In this document: positions 19,381 to 29,412 of the stretch, piece by piece
Numbering within the stretch: position 1 is the stretch's first letter
Layout of the letters: each line of letters starts with the position of its first letter
NCBI RefSeq assembly: GCF_025215495.1
Contig: NZ_CP104302.1
Coordinates: 1,054,001-1,118,000 of the forward strand
Length of the DNA stretch: 64,000 bases
Source of the DNA: Mycolicibacterium brumae
GTDB taxonomy: Bacteria; Actinomycetota; Actinomycetes; Mycobacteriales; Mycobacteriaceae
Direction: 5' to 3'
Notes under the pieces: model-generated
What the model was told of the DNA's origin: nothing
Databases searched by the model: none
The model's input: only the letters and a program-made list of their open reading frames with translations
Position numbers and translations under genes: made by a program

Positions 19381-19654
19381 TCCGTGAGAAGTGTTGGCGG
19401 AGGCGGTCATCGAGTGAGAACCCTGGTACGTCGGTGAGACATGACGCACCTCAGTGAGACGTGGCGGCGGCCCTTTTCATCGATTGAGAAATTATGTACA
19501 CGTTGTTCGAGAAGGGGTGTGCGTCAGGTCTCAGTCGATGAGAAACGCCTACCTGAGGTCTCACTGACGTACCTGAGTTCTCACCGACCGACCTGGTTTC
19601 TCAGTCGATGAGGCTGTGCGCCAACGTTTCTCACCAGCCGACCTGATTTCTCAC
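19381..19654. repeat. Mirror-symmetric array of TGAGA sites (possible IS-end remnant or MITE)
   Basis: The 375-bp gap between two convergent genes holds eleven copies of a TGAGA(A/C) core. Five are forward (GTGAGAA, GTGAGAC or TTGAGAA at 19384, 19414, 19434, 19454, 19484). Six are inverted (TTCTCA or GTCTCA at 19528, 19558, 19578, 19598, 19628, 19648). Spacings are 30-20-20-30 on the left and 30-20-20-30-20 on the right, all multiples of 10 bp. The flanks are also related: CGTCGGTGAGA on one side and ACCTGAGTTCTCACCGAC on the other. There is no coding sequence between. Multiple spaced end repeats of this kind are known for IS21-type elements, so a transposase-less remnant is one explanation. 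Confidence 0.65.
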
Positions 19655-19745
19655 TCGACGGAGGGGGCTTGAGCCAGGCGGCGTTGGCCGCTTGCCCCGG
19701 CCGCCTGACCTGTCTCACACGCTCATCCCTCGCCCACTCGACGAG

Positions 19746-21332
19746 TCAGACGGTCTGACGGTCGTGGCCGGCCCAGTATGGCTGGCGCAGATCCTTCTTC
19801 AGGATCTTGCCGGTGGGGTTGCGCGGCAGCGCCTCCATCAGGTCGATCTGCTTGGGGCACTTGTAGTGTGCGAGTCGCTCCCGGCACCAGGCGATCAGCA
19901 ACTCGGGGTCGACGAGGTTCGGATCGGACTCCGGGTCCAGCGCGATGGTGGCGTGCACCGCCTCGCCCCACTTCTCGTCGGGGACGCCGTAGACCGCGAC
20001 CTCCATCACCGACGGGTGTTCGGCGAGCACCCGCTCCACCTCGAGTGAGTACACGTTTTCACCGCCGGTGATGATCATGTCCTTGAGCCGGTCCTCGACG
20101 TAGAGGTAGCCGTCGGCGTCGATGCGCCCGATATCGCCGGTGCGGAACCAGCCATCGGCGGTGATCGCCTCCGCGGTGGCCTCCGGGCGTTTGCGGTAGC
20201 CCTTCATCAATTGCGGTGTGCGGAACCATAATTCACCCTGGGTGCCGGTCGGCTGCGGATCGCCGGTGTCCGGATTTACGACCTGCAGTTCGCAGTGGTC
20301 CACCAGGGTGCCCGCGCTGATCAGCCGCTCCGGATGCTCGGTGTCGCGGTGGTCTTCGGGCATCAGGTGGCTGATCACTCCGCACACCTCGGTCAGGCCG
20401 TACACCTGGATGAAGTCGGTGTCCGGCCAGGCCTGCAACGCCGCGCGCAGCAGCGGCAGCGGCATCGGCGACGCCCCGTAGCTGTAGGTCTTGAGCGCGC
20501 TGAACAGTTTCACCGCGTCCGGCCCGGATTCGAGCACCTTGGCCAGCACCGCCGGCACCAGGAACGCGCGGTTGGCGCCGGCCAGGATCGCCCCGGCCAG
20601 CGACAGCCCGTCCACCTCGCGGGTCATCACCGCCGGGAAACCGTCGTGAATCGGCACCTGGACGTAGGAGGAGCCGCCGACGTGGAACAGCGGCATCGCG
20701 ACCATGCATTTGTCGCCCTCGTCGAAGGCCCAGCCGTCGTGCGAATACAGCGTGTGCGCAATGAGATTCGCGTGTGTGAGTTCGACACCCTTGGGCCGGC
20801 CGGTGGTGCCCGACGAGTACATGATGAGCACCACGTCGTCCGGGTCGCGGTCCTCTGCGCGCGCTACGGGGGCCGAACTCGCCAGCAGGGCTTCGTATTC
20901 GTCGCCGTCGCCGCCCTCGGGGGTCAGGCCAACGATCGTCTGCAGCTTCGGCAGTCTGCCGGCGATGCCTTCGATGGTGGGACGGAACTCCTCGCCGACC
21001 ACCAGGAGTTCGGCGTCGGCGTCATCGAGCACATAGGCCAACTCGTCGCCGGAAAGTCGGAAGTTCACCACCACCGTCGCCGCTCCGAGCGACAGCGCGG
21101 CCATGGTCAGCTCGACGCCGGCCGGGTGGTTCTTGTCCAGGAAGCCGACGACGTGGCCGCGGCCGATGCCGCGCTCGCGCAGCGCGCCGGCGAGTCGCCG
21201 GATCCGATCGTTCCACTGTGACCAGGTCCAGGTGCGGCCCAGATAGTGCACCGCCTCGCCGTCGGGATTGGTCTGGGCCCAGTGGTTCAGGCGGTCATCG
21301 AGGAAGCGGGGCGTCGGCGCCGAGTCGGTCAC
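19746..21332 (-). CDS. Acyl-CoA synthetase (FadD-type, AMP-binding)
   Basis: A 528-residue adenylate-forming enzyme. The P-loop-like motif MYSSGTTGRPKG lies near residue 172. The A5/A7 motifs YGLTEVCG and DGWFRTGDIG, and the A8 segment YVEDRLKDMIITGGENVY, are all present. The C-terminal catalytic lysine lies in PRNPTGKILKKDL. It should activate a carboxylic or fatty acid as acyl-AMP and then acyl-CoA. The GTG start at 21332 follows a GGGGG stretch. It is convergent with the dipeptidase across the repeat array. Chain-length preference cannot be read from the sequence. Confidence 0.9.
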   Translation of the reverse strand: MTDSAPTPRFLDDRLNHWAQTNPDGEAVHYLGRTWTWSQWNDRIRRLAGALRERGIGRGHVVGFLDKNHPAGVELTMAALSLGAATVVVNFRLSGDELAYVLDDADAELLVVGEEFRPTIEGIAGRLPKLQTIVGLTPEGGDGDEYEALLASSAPVARAEDRDPDDVVLIMYSSGTTGRPKGVELTHANLIAHTLYSHDGWAFDEGDKCMVAMPLFHVGGSSYVQVPIHDGFPAVMTREVDGLSLAGAILAGANRAFLVPAVLAKVLESGPDAVKLFSALKTYSYGASPMPLPLLRAALQAWPDTDFIQVYGLTEVCGVISHLMPEDHRDTEHPERLISAGTLVDHCELQVVNPDTGDPQPTGTQGELWFRTPQLMKGYRKRPEATAEAITADGWFRTGDIGRIDADGYLYVEDRLKDMIITGGENVYSLEVERVLAEHPSVMEVAVYGVPDEKWGEAVHATIALDPESDPNLVDPELLIAWCRERLAHYKCPKQIDLMEALPRNPTGKILKKDLRQPYWAGHDRQTV

Positions 21333-21383
21333 GCCCCCAGCATGGCAAACCGCTGACGACGGCGGTAGGCCCGGAGCAAGAAA

Positions 21384-21617
21384 TTATCGCCGGACAGAAT
21401 TTTTCTCGGCCCAGCCGCCCCAGGGCCGCCACCGGCACCAGCGGAGGGTGCTGGGCAACAGCGCCAGCACGGCGATGAGCACGGCGGCGATCAGGCGTCC
21501 CACCACCGTGTTGACCGGACCCGCGGCCATTTCGAAGGACGATTCCACGGCGATCTTGGCGGTGAATCCGCTCGGCGACGGGCCGGCCTCGTCCTCGATC
21601 CTCACTTCAGCGGTCAT
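21384..21617 (-). CDS. Small membrane protein of unknown function
   Basis: A 77-residue protein with one predicted transmembrane segment, GRLIAAVLIAVLALLP (residues 40-56). It has an acidic N-terminus and a basic, Trp/Arg-rich C-terminus. I do not recognise a family. Support for a real gene is the ATG at 21617 with TAGCCT (21624-21629, minus strand) 6 nt upstream, the leaderless pattern seen at neighbouring genes, and a snug fit between the acyl-CoA ligase and bcp. Confidence 0.5.
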   Translation of the reverse strand: MTAEVRIEDEAGPSPSGFTAKIAVESSFEMAAGPVNTVVGRLIAAVLIAVLALLPSTLRWCRWRPWGGWAEKNSVRR

Positions 21618-21689
21618 GAAACAAGGCTATTGCCGCCCGGCGACGCTTCAGATCGCAAGTTCCGTTGGCGGTTTCAACGCCGAGCCGCG

Positions 21690-22163
21690 CTAAACCGCCA
21701 GATCCCGGCGCAGCTTGGCGACGTGGCCGGTCGCCTTCACGTTGTACTGCGCGACCTCGATCTTGCCGTTCTCGTCGACGACGAAGGTGGACCGGATCAC
21801 GCCGGTGACGACCTTGCCGTACAGCTTCTTCTCGCCGTACGCGCCCCAGGCGGTCAGCACGTCCTTGTCCGGGTCCGACAGCAGCGGGAAGTTCACCGAA
21901 TCGCGGTCGCGGAACTTCGCCAGCTTCTCCGGCTTGTCCGGGGAGATGCCGACGACGTCGAGCCCGGCGCCTTCCAGCTCGCTCAGATTGTCCCGGAAAT
22001 CGCAGGCCTGCTTGGTGCAGCCCGGGGTCATCGCCGCCGGATAGAAGTAGACGATGACCTTGCGTCCGGCGTAATCCGACAGCTTGACGACGTTGCCGTC
22101 GGCGTCGGGCAGCGCGAACGCGGGGGCAGTGTCACCGGGTTGCAGGCGAACGTTCTCGGTCAT
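21690..22163 (-). CDS. bcp: Thiol peroxidase, bacterioferritin comigratory protein (peroxiredoxin Q)
   Basis: A 157-residue peroxiredoxin that reduces peroxides with electrons from thioredoxin. The peroxidatic Cys49 sits in TPGCTKQACDF and the resolving Cys54 five residues on, typical of the BCP/PrxQ group. Length matches the family. Start ATG at 22163; TACCCT (22171-22176, minus strand) lies 7 nt upstream, suggesting a leaderless mRNA. It diverges from the DUF3618 gene, the same pairing as Rv2521/Rv2520c. Confidence 0.95.
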   Translation of the reverse strand: MTENVRLQPGDTAPAFALPDADGNVVKLSDYAGRKVIVYFYPAAMTPGCTKQACDFRDNLSELEGAGLDVVGISPDKPEKLAKFRDRDSVNFPLLSDPDKDVLTAWGAYGEKKLYGKVVTGVIRSTFVVDENGKIEVAQYNVKATGHVAKLRRDLAV

Positions 22164-22216
22164 GGGGACTAGGGTAGTGCGGCAGGTACGGCGCGCAGGT
22201 GAGAAGGAGGCCGCAA

Positions 22217-22474
22217 GTGGCGGATCAGGATCCCGAGGCCATCAAGGCCCAGATCGACGTCGCCCGAAATCAGTTGGCGTCCACCGTCGACGCGCTGGCT
22301 GAGCGGGCCAACCCGCGCCGGATCGCCGACGACGCCAAATCCAAGGCGTTGGCGACCATCAATCAGCCCGCGGTGAAGGCGACCGCGGCCGGCGTGGTCG
22401 GTTTGGTGCTGCTGGTGGTCGTGCTCCGGGTGCGCCGCCAGCGCGAGATCCGCCGCCTGCTGCGCGACTACTGA
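22217..22474 (+). CDS. DUF3618 membrane protein
   Basis: An 85-residue protein. Its N-terminal helix carries the DUF3618 pattern (IKAQIDVARNQLASTVDALAER), which pairs with a single membrane helix (AAGVVGLVLLVVVLRV) and a basic C-terminal tail. The GTG start at 22217 is supported by AGGAGG at 22205-22210. It corresponds by position to Rv2520c. Its role is unknown; the family is common next to membrane-stress and phage-shock-like small proteins. Confidence 0.8.
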   Translation: MADQDPEAIKAQIDVARNQLASTVDALAERANPRRIADDAKSKALATINQPAVKATAAGVVGLVLLVVVLRVRRQREIRRLLRDY

Positions 22475-22631
22475 CCGCATTCGGCGCAGCCGTCGCAAAA
22501 CCGCTGACCACCGCCAATCTCACCGCTGGCGGCGGGTATCGCCCCGCGGACACGATCTGACGTTTCATAATGGGCGCTCGCCGGTCGACACCTCGTGCGC
22601 GCCGGTCAACGTCGACGCTCGGGAGGACGCG

Positions 22632-23597
22632 GTGAGCAGCGCGCAGGATCCGGCGCCGGACGACCCAGGCGATCCGCTGTGGTTGCCGCCAAAGCCGCGC
22701 CGGGACCGTTCGCTCGTGGTCGCTGGTGTCGGCATCGCGATCGCGCTGGTCGCTGGACTGCTGTTCTCCCTGTTCGGGGGCGCGAACGCCATCCTCGGCG
22801 CCGGCGACGCGGAGCAGACCGTCGTCATCGGGACCACCGAGGGCAGCCAGGACTACTGGCCGGTGCTGCAGCGATTGGCCGCCGAAGAAGGCATCACCAT
22901 CAAGGTCGTCAACTTCGCCGATTACTCCCAACCCAACCCGGCGCTCGCCCAGGGCCAGACCGACCTCAACCTGTTCCAGCATCTGCTGTTCTTGGCCAGC
23001 TACAACGTGGAGGCGGGCGAGGATCTGGTTCCGGTCGGCTCGACGGTGGTGGTGCCGCTGGGCCTGTACTCCCGCAAGTACACCGCCGTCGGCGACATTC
23101 CCGACGGCGCGGAGATCGCCATCCCCAACGACCCCACCAACCAGGCCCGCGCGTTGCTGGTGCTGCAGCAGGCCGGGTTGATCCGGCTGGTCGGCGGCGG
23201 CAGCGTCACGTCCACCCCGGCCGATGTGGACGCGGCCGGCTCGCGGGTGAAGGTGGTGCCCATCAGCGCCCAGCAGACCGTCACCTCGCTGCCGTCGGTG
23301 GCCGCGGCGGTCATCAACAACGGCTTCGCGATGGACGCCGACATCGACCCGTCGTCGGCGATCTACAACGACGACGCCACCTCGCCGGCCGCGCAGCCCT
23401 ACATCAACGCGTTCGCCGCCCGCGCCGAGGACAAGGACAACCCGCTGTTCGCGCGGATCGTCGAGCTGTACCACGACCCCGAGGTGATCAAGGCGGTGCG
23501 CGAGGCGTCCCGGAACACCTCGGTCATCGTCGACCTGCCGGCCGACGAATTGCAGCGCATCACCGTCGGCCTGCAAGAACAACTGAGCGACGAGTAG
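22632..23597 (+). CDS. metQ: Methionine ABC transporter substrate-binding protein, membrane anchored
   Basis: A 321-residue NlpA/MetQ-family protein. The fold starts near residue 62 (VVIGTTEGSQDYW) and continues with NFADYSQPNPALAQGQTD and IAIPNDPTNQARAL, typical of MetQ. Unlike most MetQ proteins it has no lipobox Cys. Instead a transmembrane helix (about residues 28-46) anchors it. The GTG start at 22632 has GGGAGG 5 nt upstream. It heads the metQNI operon with metN 19 nt downstream. No SAM riboswitch was recognised in the 157-bp gap before it, which contains only a possible CATAAT promoter box. Confidence 0.9.
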   Translation: MSSAQDPAPDDPGDPLWLPPKPRRDRSLVVAGVGIAIALVAGLLFSLFGGANAILGAGDAEQTVVIGTTEGSQDYWPVLQRLAAEEGITIKVVNFADYSQPNPALAQGQTDLNLFQHLLFLASYNVEAGEDLVPVGSTVVVPLGLYSRKYTAVGDIPDGAEIAIPNDPTNQARALLVLQQAGLIRLVGGGSVTSTPADVDAAGSRVKVVPISAQQTVTSLPSVAAAVINNGFAMDADIDPSSAIYNDDATSPAAQPYINAFAARAEDKDNPLFARIVELYHDPEVIKAVREASRNTSVIVDLPADELQRITVGLQEQLSDE

Positions 23598-23616
23598 CGG
23601 CAGGAAGCAGGTTCTG

Positions 23617-24651
23617 GTGGCACCCATCGTCGAGTTCGTCGACGTCAGCAAGACCTACCCGGTGCGCGGTGACGCCGGTTCCTTCGACGCGCTGTCGAAT
23701 ATCAGCCTCGCGATCGAGGACGGCAGCATCTCGGCGATCATCGGCGGCTCCGGCGCGGGCAAATCGACGCTGGTCCGGATGATCAACGCGCTGGAGCGGC
23801 CGACCGGCGGCAAGGTGCTGGTCGAGGGCGTGGACATCACCACCCTGAGCGCCAAGGAGATCCGGAAGCTGCGCAACCGCATCGGGATGGTGTTCCAGCA
23901 GTTCAACCTGCTGTCCTCGCGCACCGTGTACGGCAATATCGCGTTCGCGCTGGAGGCCGCCGGAATCGACAAGGCCCGCCACCGCGACCGCATCGCCGAG
24001 CTGCTGCACTTCGTCGGTCTCGCCGAAAAGGCCTGGTCCTACCCGAGCCAACTGTCCGGCGGGCAGAAGCAGCGGGTCGGCATCGCCCGCGCGTTGGCCG
24101 CCAACCCCCGGATCCTGCTGGCCGACGAGGCCACCTCCGCGCTGGACCCGCAGACCACCAACGATGTGCTGCGGCTGCTGCAGAAGGTCAACGCCGAGTT
24201 CGGCATCACCGTCGTGGTGATCACCCACGAAATGGATGTGGTGCGCAAGATCGCCGACCGGGTCGCGGTGCTGGAGGACGGCCGGCTGATCGAAGAGGGC
24301 TCGGTCTACGACATCTTCGCCGCGCCCCAGGCCGAGTTGACCGCCGGATTCGTCGCCACCGCCATGCACAACCGGCCGTCCGCCGAGGACACCGCGCTGT
24401 TGGCCGACGCGCACCCGGGCCGGCTGATCGCCGTCGGCGTGGGGGAGGGCCTGCGGTTCGGCGCCGCGCTGACCGACGCCCTCCGCGCGGCCGACGGCGT
24501 CGGCTTCGAGATTGTCTACGGCGGCGTCTCGGCGCTCGGCGGACGCTCGGTCGGCAATCTCACCCTCGCGCTGACCGGCCCGGACTCGCGCGTCGACGAC
24601 GTGATCGCGCGGCTTCGGGAACACACCACGGTGGAGGAGCTGGCGCGATGA
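23617..24651 (+). CDS. metN: Methionine ABC transporter ATP-binding protein
   Basis: A 344-residue ATPase of the D/L-methionine importer. Walker A GGSGAGKST lies around Lys49. The signature LSGGQKQRVGIARAL and Walker B ILLADEATSALDP follow. The last ~75 residues form the NIL regulatory domain, which in MetN relatives binds methionine and inhibits transport. All catalytic motifs are intact. The GTG start lies 19 nt after metQ. The stop overlaps the metI start by 4 nt (ATGA). Confidence 0.95.
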   Translation: MAPIVEFVDVSKTYPVRGDAGSFDALSNISLAIEDGSISAIIGGSGAGKSTLVRMINALERPTGGKVLVEGVDITTLSAKEIRKLRNRIGMVFQQFNLLSSRTVYGNIAFALEAAGIDKARHRDRIAELLHFVGLAEKAWSYPSQLSGGQKQRVGIARALAANPRILLADEATSALDPQTTNDVLRLLQKVNAEFGITVVVITHEMDVVRKIADRVAVLEDGRLIEEGSVYDIFAAPQAELTAGFVATAMHNRPSAEDTALLADAHPGRLIAVGVGEGLRFGAALTDALRAADGVGFEIVYGGVSALGGRSVGNLTLALTGPDSRVDDVIARLREHTTVEELAR

Positions 24652-25310
24652 GCACCGAGTGGGCGACGTTGAGTCCCATCTTCTGGCAGTCGACGTGGGA
24701 AACGCTGCAGATGGTGGTCGTCACGCTGGTGGTCGGCGGCTTCTTCGGGCTGATCGTCGGCGTGCTGCTCTACACCACCCGCAGCGGCGGGATCCTGGCC
24801 AACCGCTGGGTCTACACCATCCTGAATGTGCTGGTGAACTTCATCCGGCCGATCCCGTTCATCATCTTCATCGTCGCGATCGGCCCGCTCACCCTCAACG
24901 TCATCGGCACCACCATCGGCACCAAGGCGGCGATCTTCGCGCTGTGCATCGCCGCCACCTTCGGCATCTCCCGGATCGTCGAGCAGAACCTGGTGTCGGT
25001 GGATCCGGGGGTGATCGAGGCCGCCCAGGCGATGGGCGCCGGGCCGCTGCGGATCATCACCCGGGTGCTGCTGCCCGAAGCGCTGGGACCGCTGATCCTG
25101 GGCTACACCTTTGTGTTCATCGCGGTGGTGGACATGACCGCGGTGGCCGGTTCGGTCGGCGGTGGCGGGCTGGGCAACTTCGCCATCACCTACGGCTACC
25201 AGCGGTTCAACTGGACGGTCACCTGGATCGCGGTGGCGGCCATCATCATCCTGGTGCAGGCCGCGCAATTCTTCGGCAACTGGCTGTCGGGGAAGGCCCT
25301 GCGGCGCTAG
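24648..25310 (+). CDS. metI: Methionine ABC transporter permease
   Basis: A 220-residue permease with about five transmembrane helices and the EAA-loop motif EAAQAMGAGPLRIITRVLLPEA that docks on MetN. Start ATG overlaps the metN stop by 4 nt, indicating coupling. It completes the metQNI importer. It ends one base before the convergent PH-domain gene. Confidence 0.95.
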   Translation: MSTEWATLSPIFWQSTWETLQMVVVTLVVGGFFGLIVGVLLYTTRSGGILANRWVYTILNVLVNFIRPIPFIIFIVAIGPLTLNVIGTTIGTKAAIFALCIAATFGISRIVEQNLVSVDPGVIEAAQAMGAGPLRIITRVLLPEALGPLILGYTFVFIAVVDMTAVAGSVGGGGLGNFAITYGYQRFNWTVTWIAVAAIIILVQAAQFFGNWLSGKALRR

Positions 25311-25311
25311 C

Positions 25312-25686
25312 TCAGCGGTAGGGGTTGGGCACCCGGCCGCGGCTGGCCTGGGTCAGCAGCGGCAGTGTCGCGAAGGTGACCGCCGGCAACCGGACATCCC
25401 GGCCGCCGTCGCGCAGCCGGGCCCGCGCCCATTTGCCCTTCACGAAGTGCAGTCCGTCGATGTCCTCCCACGGAATGCGGGTGCTGCCCAACAACTCGTG
25501 GGCGGTCACGGCGTCGGCGTCGGCCTCGGTGCGCAGCCGGGCGATCGCGACCGACGCGAGCAGCGGCAGGACCATCAGCACCGTCGACGGCGGCCACAGG
25601 AACGCCGGCAACAGCAGGATCAGCACCATGAAGAAAGCCGCGATGTGTGCCATCGGCGAGATGCGGATGACCACCGGCTTGTTCAC
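25312..25686 (-). CDS. cfp6: PH-domain membrane protein (CFP-6 homolog)
   Basis: A 124-residue protein with two hydrophobic segments near residues 11-48 and a bacterial PH-like domain. The PH core is the TRIPWEDIDGLHF...WARARLRDG pattern, and it ends in SRGRVPNPYR. The C-terminal signature and position upstream of ilvB match Rv3004 (cfp6). The GTG start at 25686 is chosen because TATGAT (25694-25699, minus strand) lies 7 nt upstream. An ATG 27 nt further out, or the internal MAHIAAF start used for Rv3004, are alternatives. Function is not established. Confidence 0.8.
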   Translation of the reverse strand: MNKPVVIRISPMAHIAAFFMVLILLLPAFLWPPSTVLMVLPLLASVAIARLRTEADADAVTAHELLGSTRIPWEDIDGLHFVKGKWARARLRDGGRDVRLPAVTFATLPLLTQASRGRVPNPYR

Positions 25687-25781
25687 GCAGGCCATCATAC
25701 GTAGCCGGGTCAAACCGCCGAGGCGAAGTGGAATGGGTTGCGATTTGACGCATCTGTGGTGCGAGGACTACCGTCGCGTGC

Positions 25782-25823
25782 ATGCAGAAGCTGGTAGTAC
25801 TTGGTCGGCGCGTTGGTGCGTGA
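25782..25823 (+). CDS. ilvBNC leader peptide
   Basis: ATG at 25782 opens a 13-residue peptide, MQKLVVLGRRVGA, ending TGA at 25821-25823. Five of its residues are Leu or Val. Ribosome stalling at Leu/Val codons when those amino acids are scarce would free the terminator region. Start codon position 7 nt after TACCGT suggests a leaderless transcript. Too short for gene finders. Confidence 0.85.
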   Translation: MQKLVVLGRRVGA

Positions 25824-25854
25824 CCGGTCGTAGCTACCTGTAGCTCCAACGCGC

Positions 25855-25892
25855 AACCCTCGTGCAGCACATGACGCTGGCGAGGGTTTTTT
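25855..25892 (+). terminator. Attenuator terminator before ilvB
   Basis: Perfect 8-bp stem AACCCTCG/CGAGGGTT with an 18-nt loop and TTTTTT at the 3' side. It lies between the leader peptide stop and ilvB. Confidence 0.85.
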
Positions 25893-25929
25893 GTTGCCCG
25901 GCATATCGAACGAGATTGAAGAGGACACC

Positions 25930-27809
25930 GTGAGCGCTCCCACGACGCGACCACCGGAACAGCAGGGGAACAACGCCCCCACCTCGGCCAATGGCGCCGC
26001 GGTGGGCAAGCCGGCCCCCAACGGCAAGGCCAACCCGGCGGTGCCGGGCGACGCCGTCGCGCCGGTGCAGCTCACCGGCGCCGAAGCGGTGGTCCGATCC
26101 CTGGAGCAGCTGGGCGTCGACACCATCTTCGGCATCCCCGGCGGCGCCGTGCTGCCGGTCTATGACCCGCTGTTCGACTCGACCAAGCTGCGCCACGTGC
26201 TGGTCCGCCACGAGCAGGGCGCCGGCCACGCCGCCAGCGGCTACGCGCACGCCAACGGCCGCGTCGGCGTCATGATGGCCACCTCCGGCCCCGGCGCGAC
26301 CAACCTGGTCACCCCGCTGGCCGACGCGCAGATGGACTCGATCCCCGTCGTCGCCATCACCGGGCAGGTGGGCCGCGGCCTGATCGGCACCGACGCGTTC
26401 CAGGAAGCCGACATCTCCGGCATCACCATGCCGATCACCAAGCACAACTTCCTGGTGAGCAACGGCGACGACATCGCCCGGATGATCGCCGAGGCGTTCC
26501 ACATCGCCTCCTCCGGCCGTCCCGGCGCGGTGCTGGTCGACATCCCCAAGGACATCCTGCAGGGGCAGTGCACCTTCAGCTGGCCGCCGACCATGGAGTT
26601 GCCCGGCTACAAGCCGAACACCAAGCCGCACAGCCGCCAAATCCGCGAAGCCGCGAAATACATTGCGGCGGCGAACAAGCCGGTCCTCTACGTCGGCGGC
26701 GGCGTGATCCGCGGCGAGGCGACCGACGAGCTGCTGGAGCTGGCGGAGATGACCGGCATCCCGGTGGTCACCACCCTGATGGCCCGCGGCGCGTTCCCCG
26801 ACAGCCACCCGCAGCACCTGGGCATGCCGGGCATGCACGGCGCGGTGACCGCGGTCGCCGCGCTGCAGAAGGCCGATCTGCTGATCGCGCTGGGCACCCG
26901 GTTCGATGACCGGGTGACCGGCCAGCTGGACTCCTTCGCGCCGGACGCCAAGGTCATCCACGCCGACATCGACCCCGCCGAGATCGGCAAGAACCGGCAC
27001 GCCGACGTGCCGATCGTCGGCGATGTGTTGGCCGTCATCACCGACCTGATCGCCGCGCTGCGCAAAGACGGCGCCCCCGGGAACTTGAACCTGGAGTCCT
27101 GGTGGGAGTACCTGTCCGGGATGCGGGCCACCTACCCGCTGAGCTACGGCCCGCAGTCCGACGGCAGCCTGAGCCCGGAGTTCGTCATCGAGCGGCTCGG
27201 CGAGATCGCCGGACCGGACGCAATCTATGTCGCCGGCGTGGGCCAGCACCAGATGTGGGCCGCGCAGTTCATCAAGTACGAGAAGCCGCGCACCTGGCTG
27301 AACTCCGGCGGCCTGGGCACCATGGGCTACTCGGTGCCCGCCGCGATGGGCGCGAAGATGGCCTGCCCGGACAAAGAGGTGTGGGCCATCGACGGCGACG
27401 GCTGCTTCCAGATGACCAATCAGGAGCTGGCCACCTGCGCCATCGAGGGCGTGCCGATCAAGGTCGCGCTGATCAACAACGGCAACCTGGGCATGGTCCG
27501 GCAGTGGCAGACGTTGTTCTACGGCGAGCGCTACAGCCAGACCGACCTGGCCACCCACAGTCAGCGCATCCCGGACTTCGTCAAGCTGTCCGAGGCGATG
27601 GGTTGCGTCGGATTGCGTTGCGAGCGTGCCGAAGACGTCGACGACGTGATCCGGCAGGCCCGTGAGATCAACGACCGCCCGGTGGTCATCGACTTCATCG
27701 TCGGCGCCGACGCCCAGGTATGGCCGATGGTCGCCGCCGGCACCGGCAACGACCAGATCATGGCCGCCCGCGACATCCGTCCGCTGTTCGACAATGAGGA
27801 TCAGGTCTG

Positions 27810-27810
<1 letters not shown>
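25930..27810 (+). CDS. ilvB: Acetolactate synthase, large (catalytic) subunit
   Basis: A 626-residue thiamine diphosphate enzyme making acetolactate or acetohydroxybutyrate, the first common step to Val, Leu and Ile. The N-terminal domain has the catalytic Glu in [12 protein letters not shown]. The ThDP/Mg motif runs from GDGCFQM to INNGNLG. A ~40-residue Pro/Ala-rich N-terminal extension is present. The GTG start at 25930 is preferred because AGAGGA lies about 6 nt upstream and the attenuator T tract ends before it. ilvN starts within the stop codon (TGATG). Confidence 0.97.
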
Positions 27811-29361
<1,551 letters not shown>

Positions 29362-29375
29362 TTGCGGTTCGCCAG

Positions 29376-29407
29376 AGGCCCGTCCCGATTCGTCGGGGCG
29401 GGCCTTT
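29376..29407 (+). terminator. Intrinsic terminator after ilvC
   Basis: AGGCCCGTCCC pairs imperfectly with GGGGCGGGCCT across a short loop and runs into TTT. It ends the ilvBNC operon and lies just before the convergent oxidoreductase stop. Confidence 0.7.
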
Positions 29408-29412
29408 CGCGG

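Larger units (their letters stand above)
25769..25892 (+). promoter_or_regulatory. ilvB leader-peptide attenuator
   Basis: A TACCGT at 25769-25774 lies 7 nt upstream of a 13-codon leader ORF (next entry). GCGCGTTGG (25808-25816), inside the leader ORF, can pair with CCAACGCGC (25846-25854). AACCCTCG (25855-25862) pairs with CGAGGGTT (25881-25888) followed by a T run, forming an intrinsic terminator just before ilvB. This is the layout of transcription attenuation by branched-chain amino acid supply, as described for ilv operons. Confidence 0.9.

Noticed and set aside
22475..22631. SAM riboswitch before metQ
   Set aside because: No conserved SAM-riboswitch core was recognised; only a weak GTCGAC-containing repeat is present.
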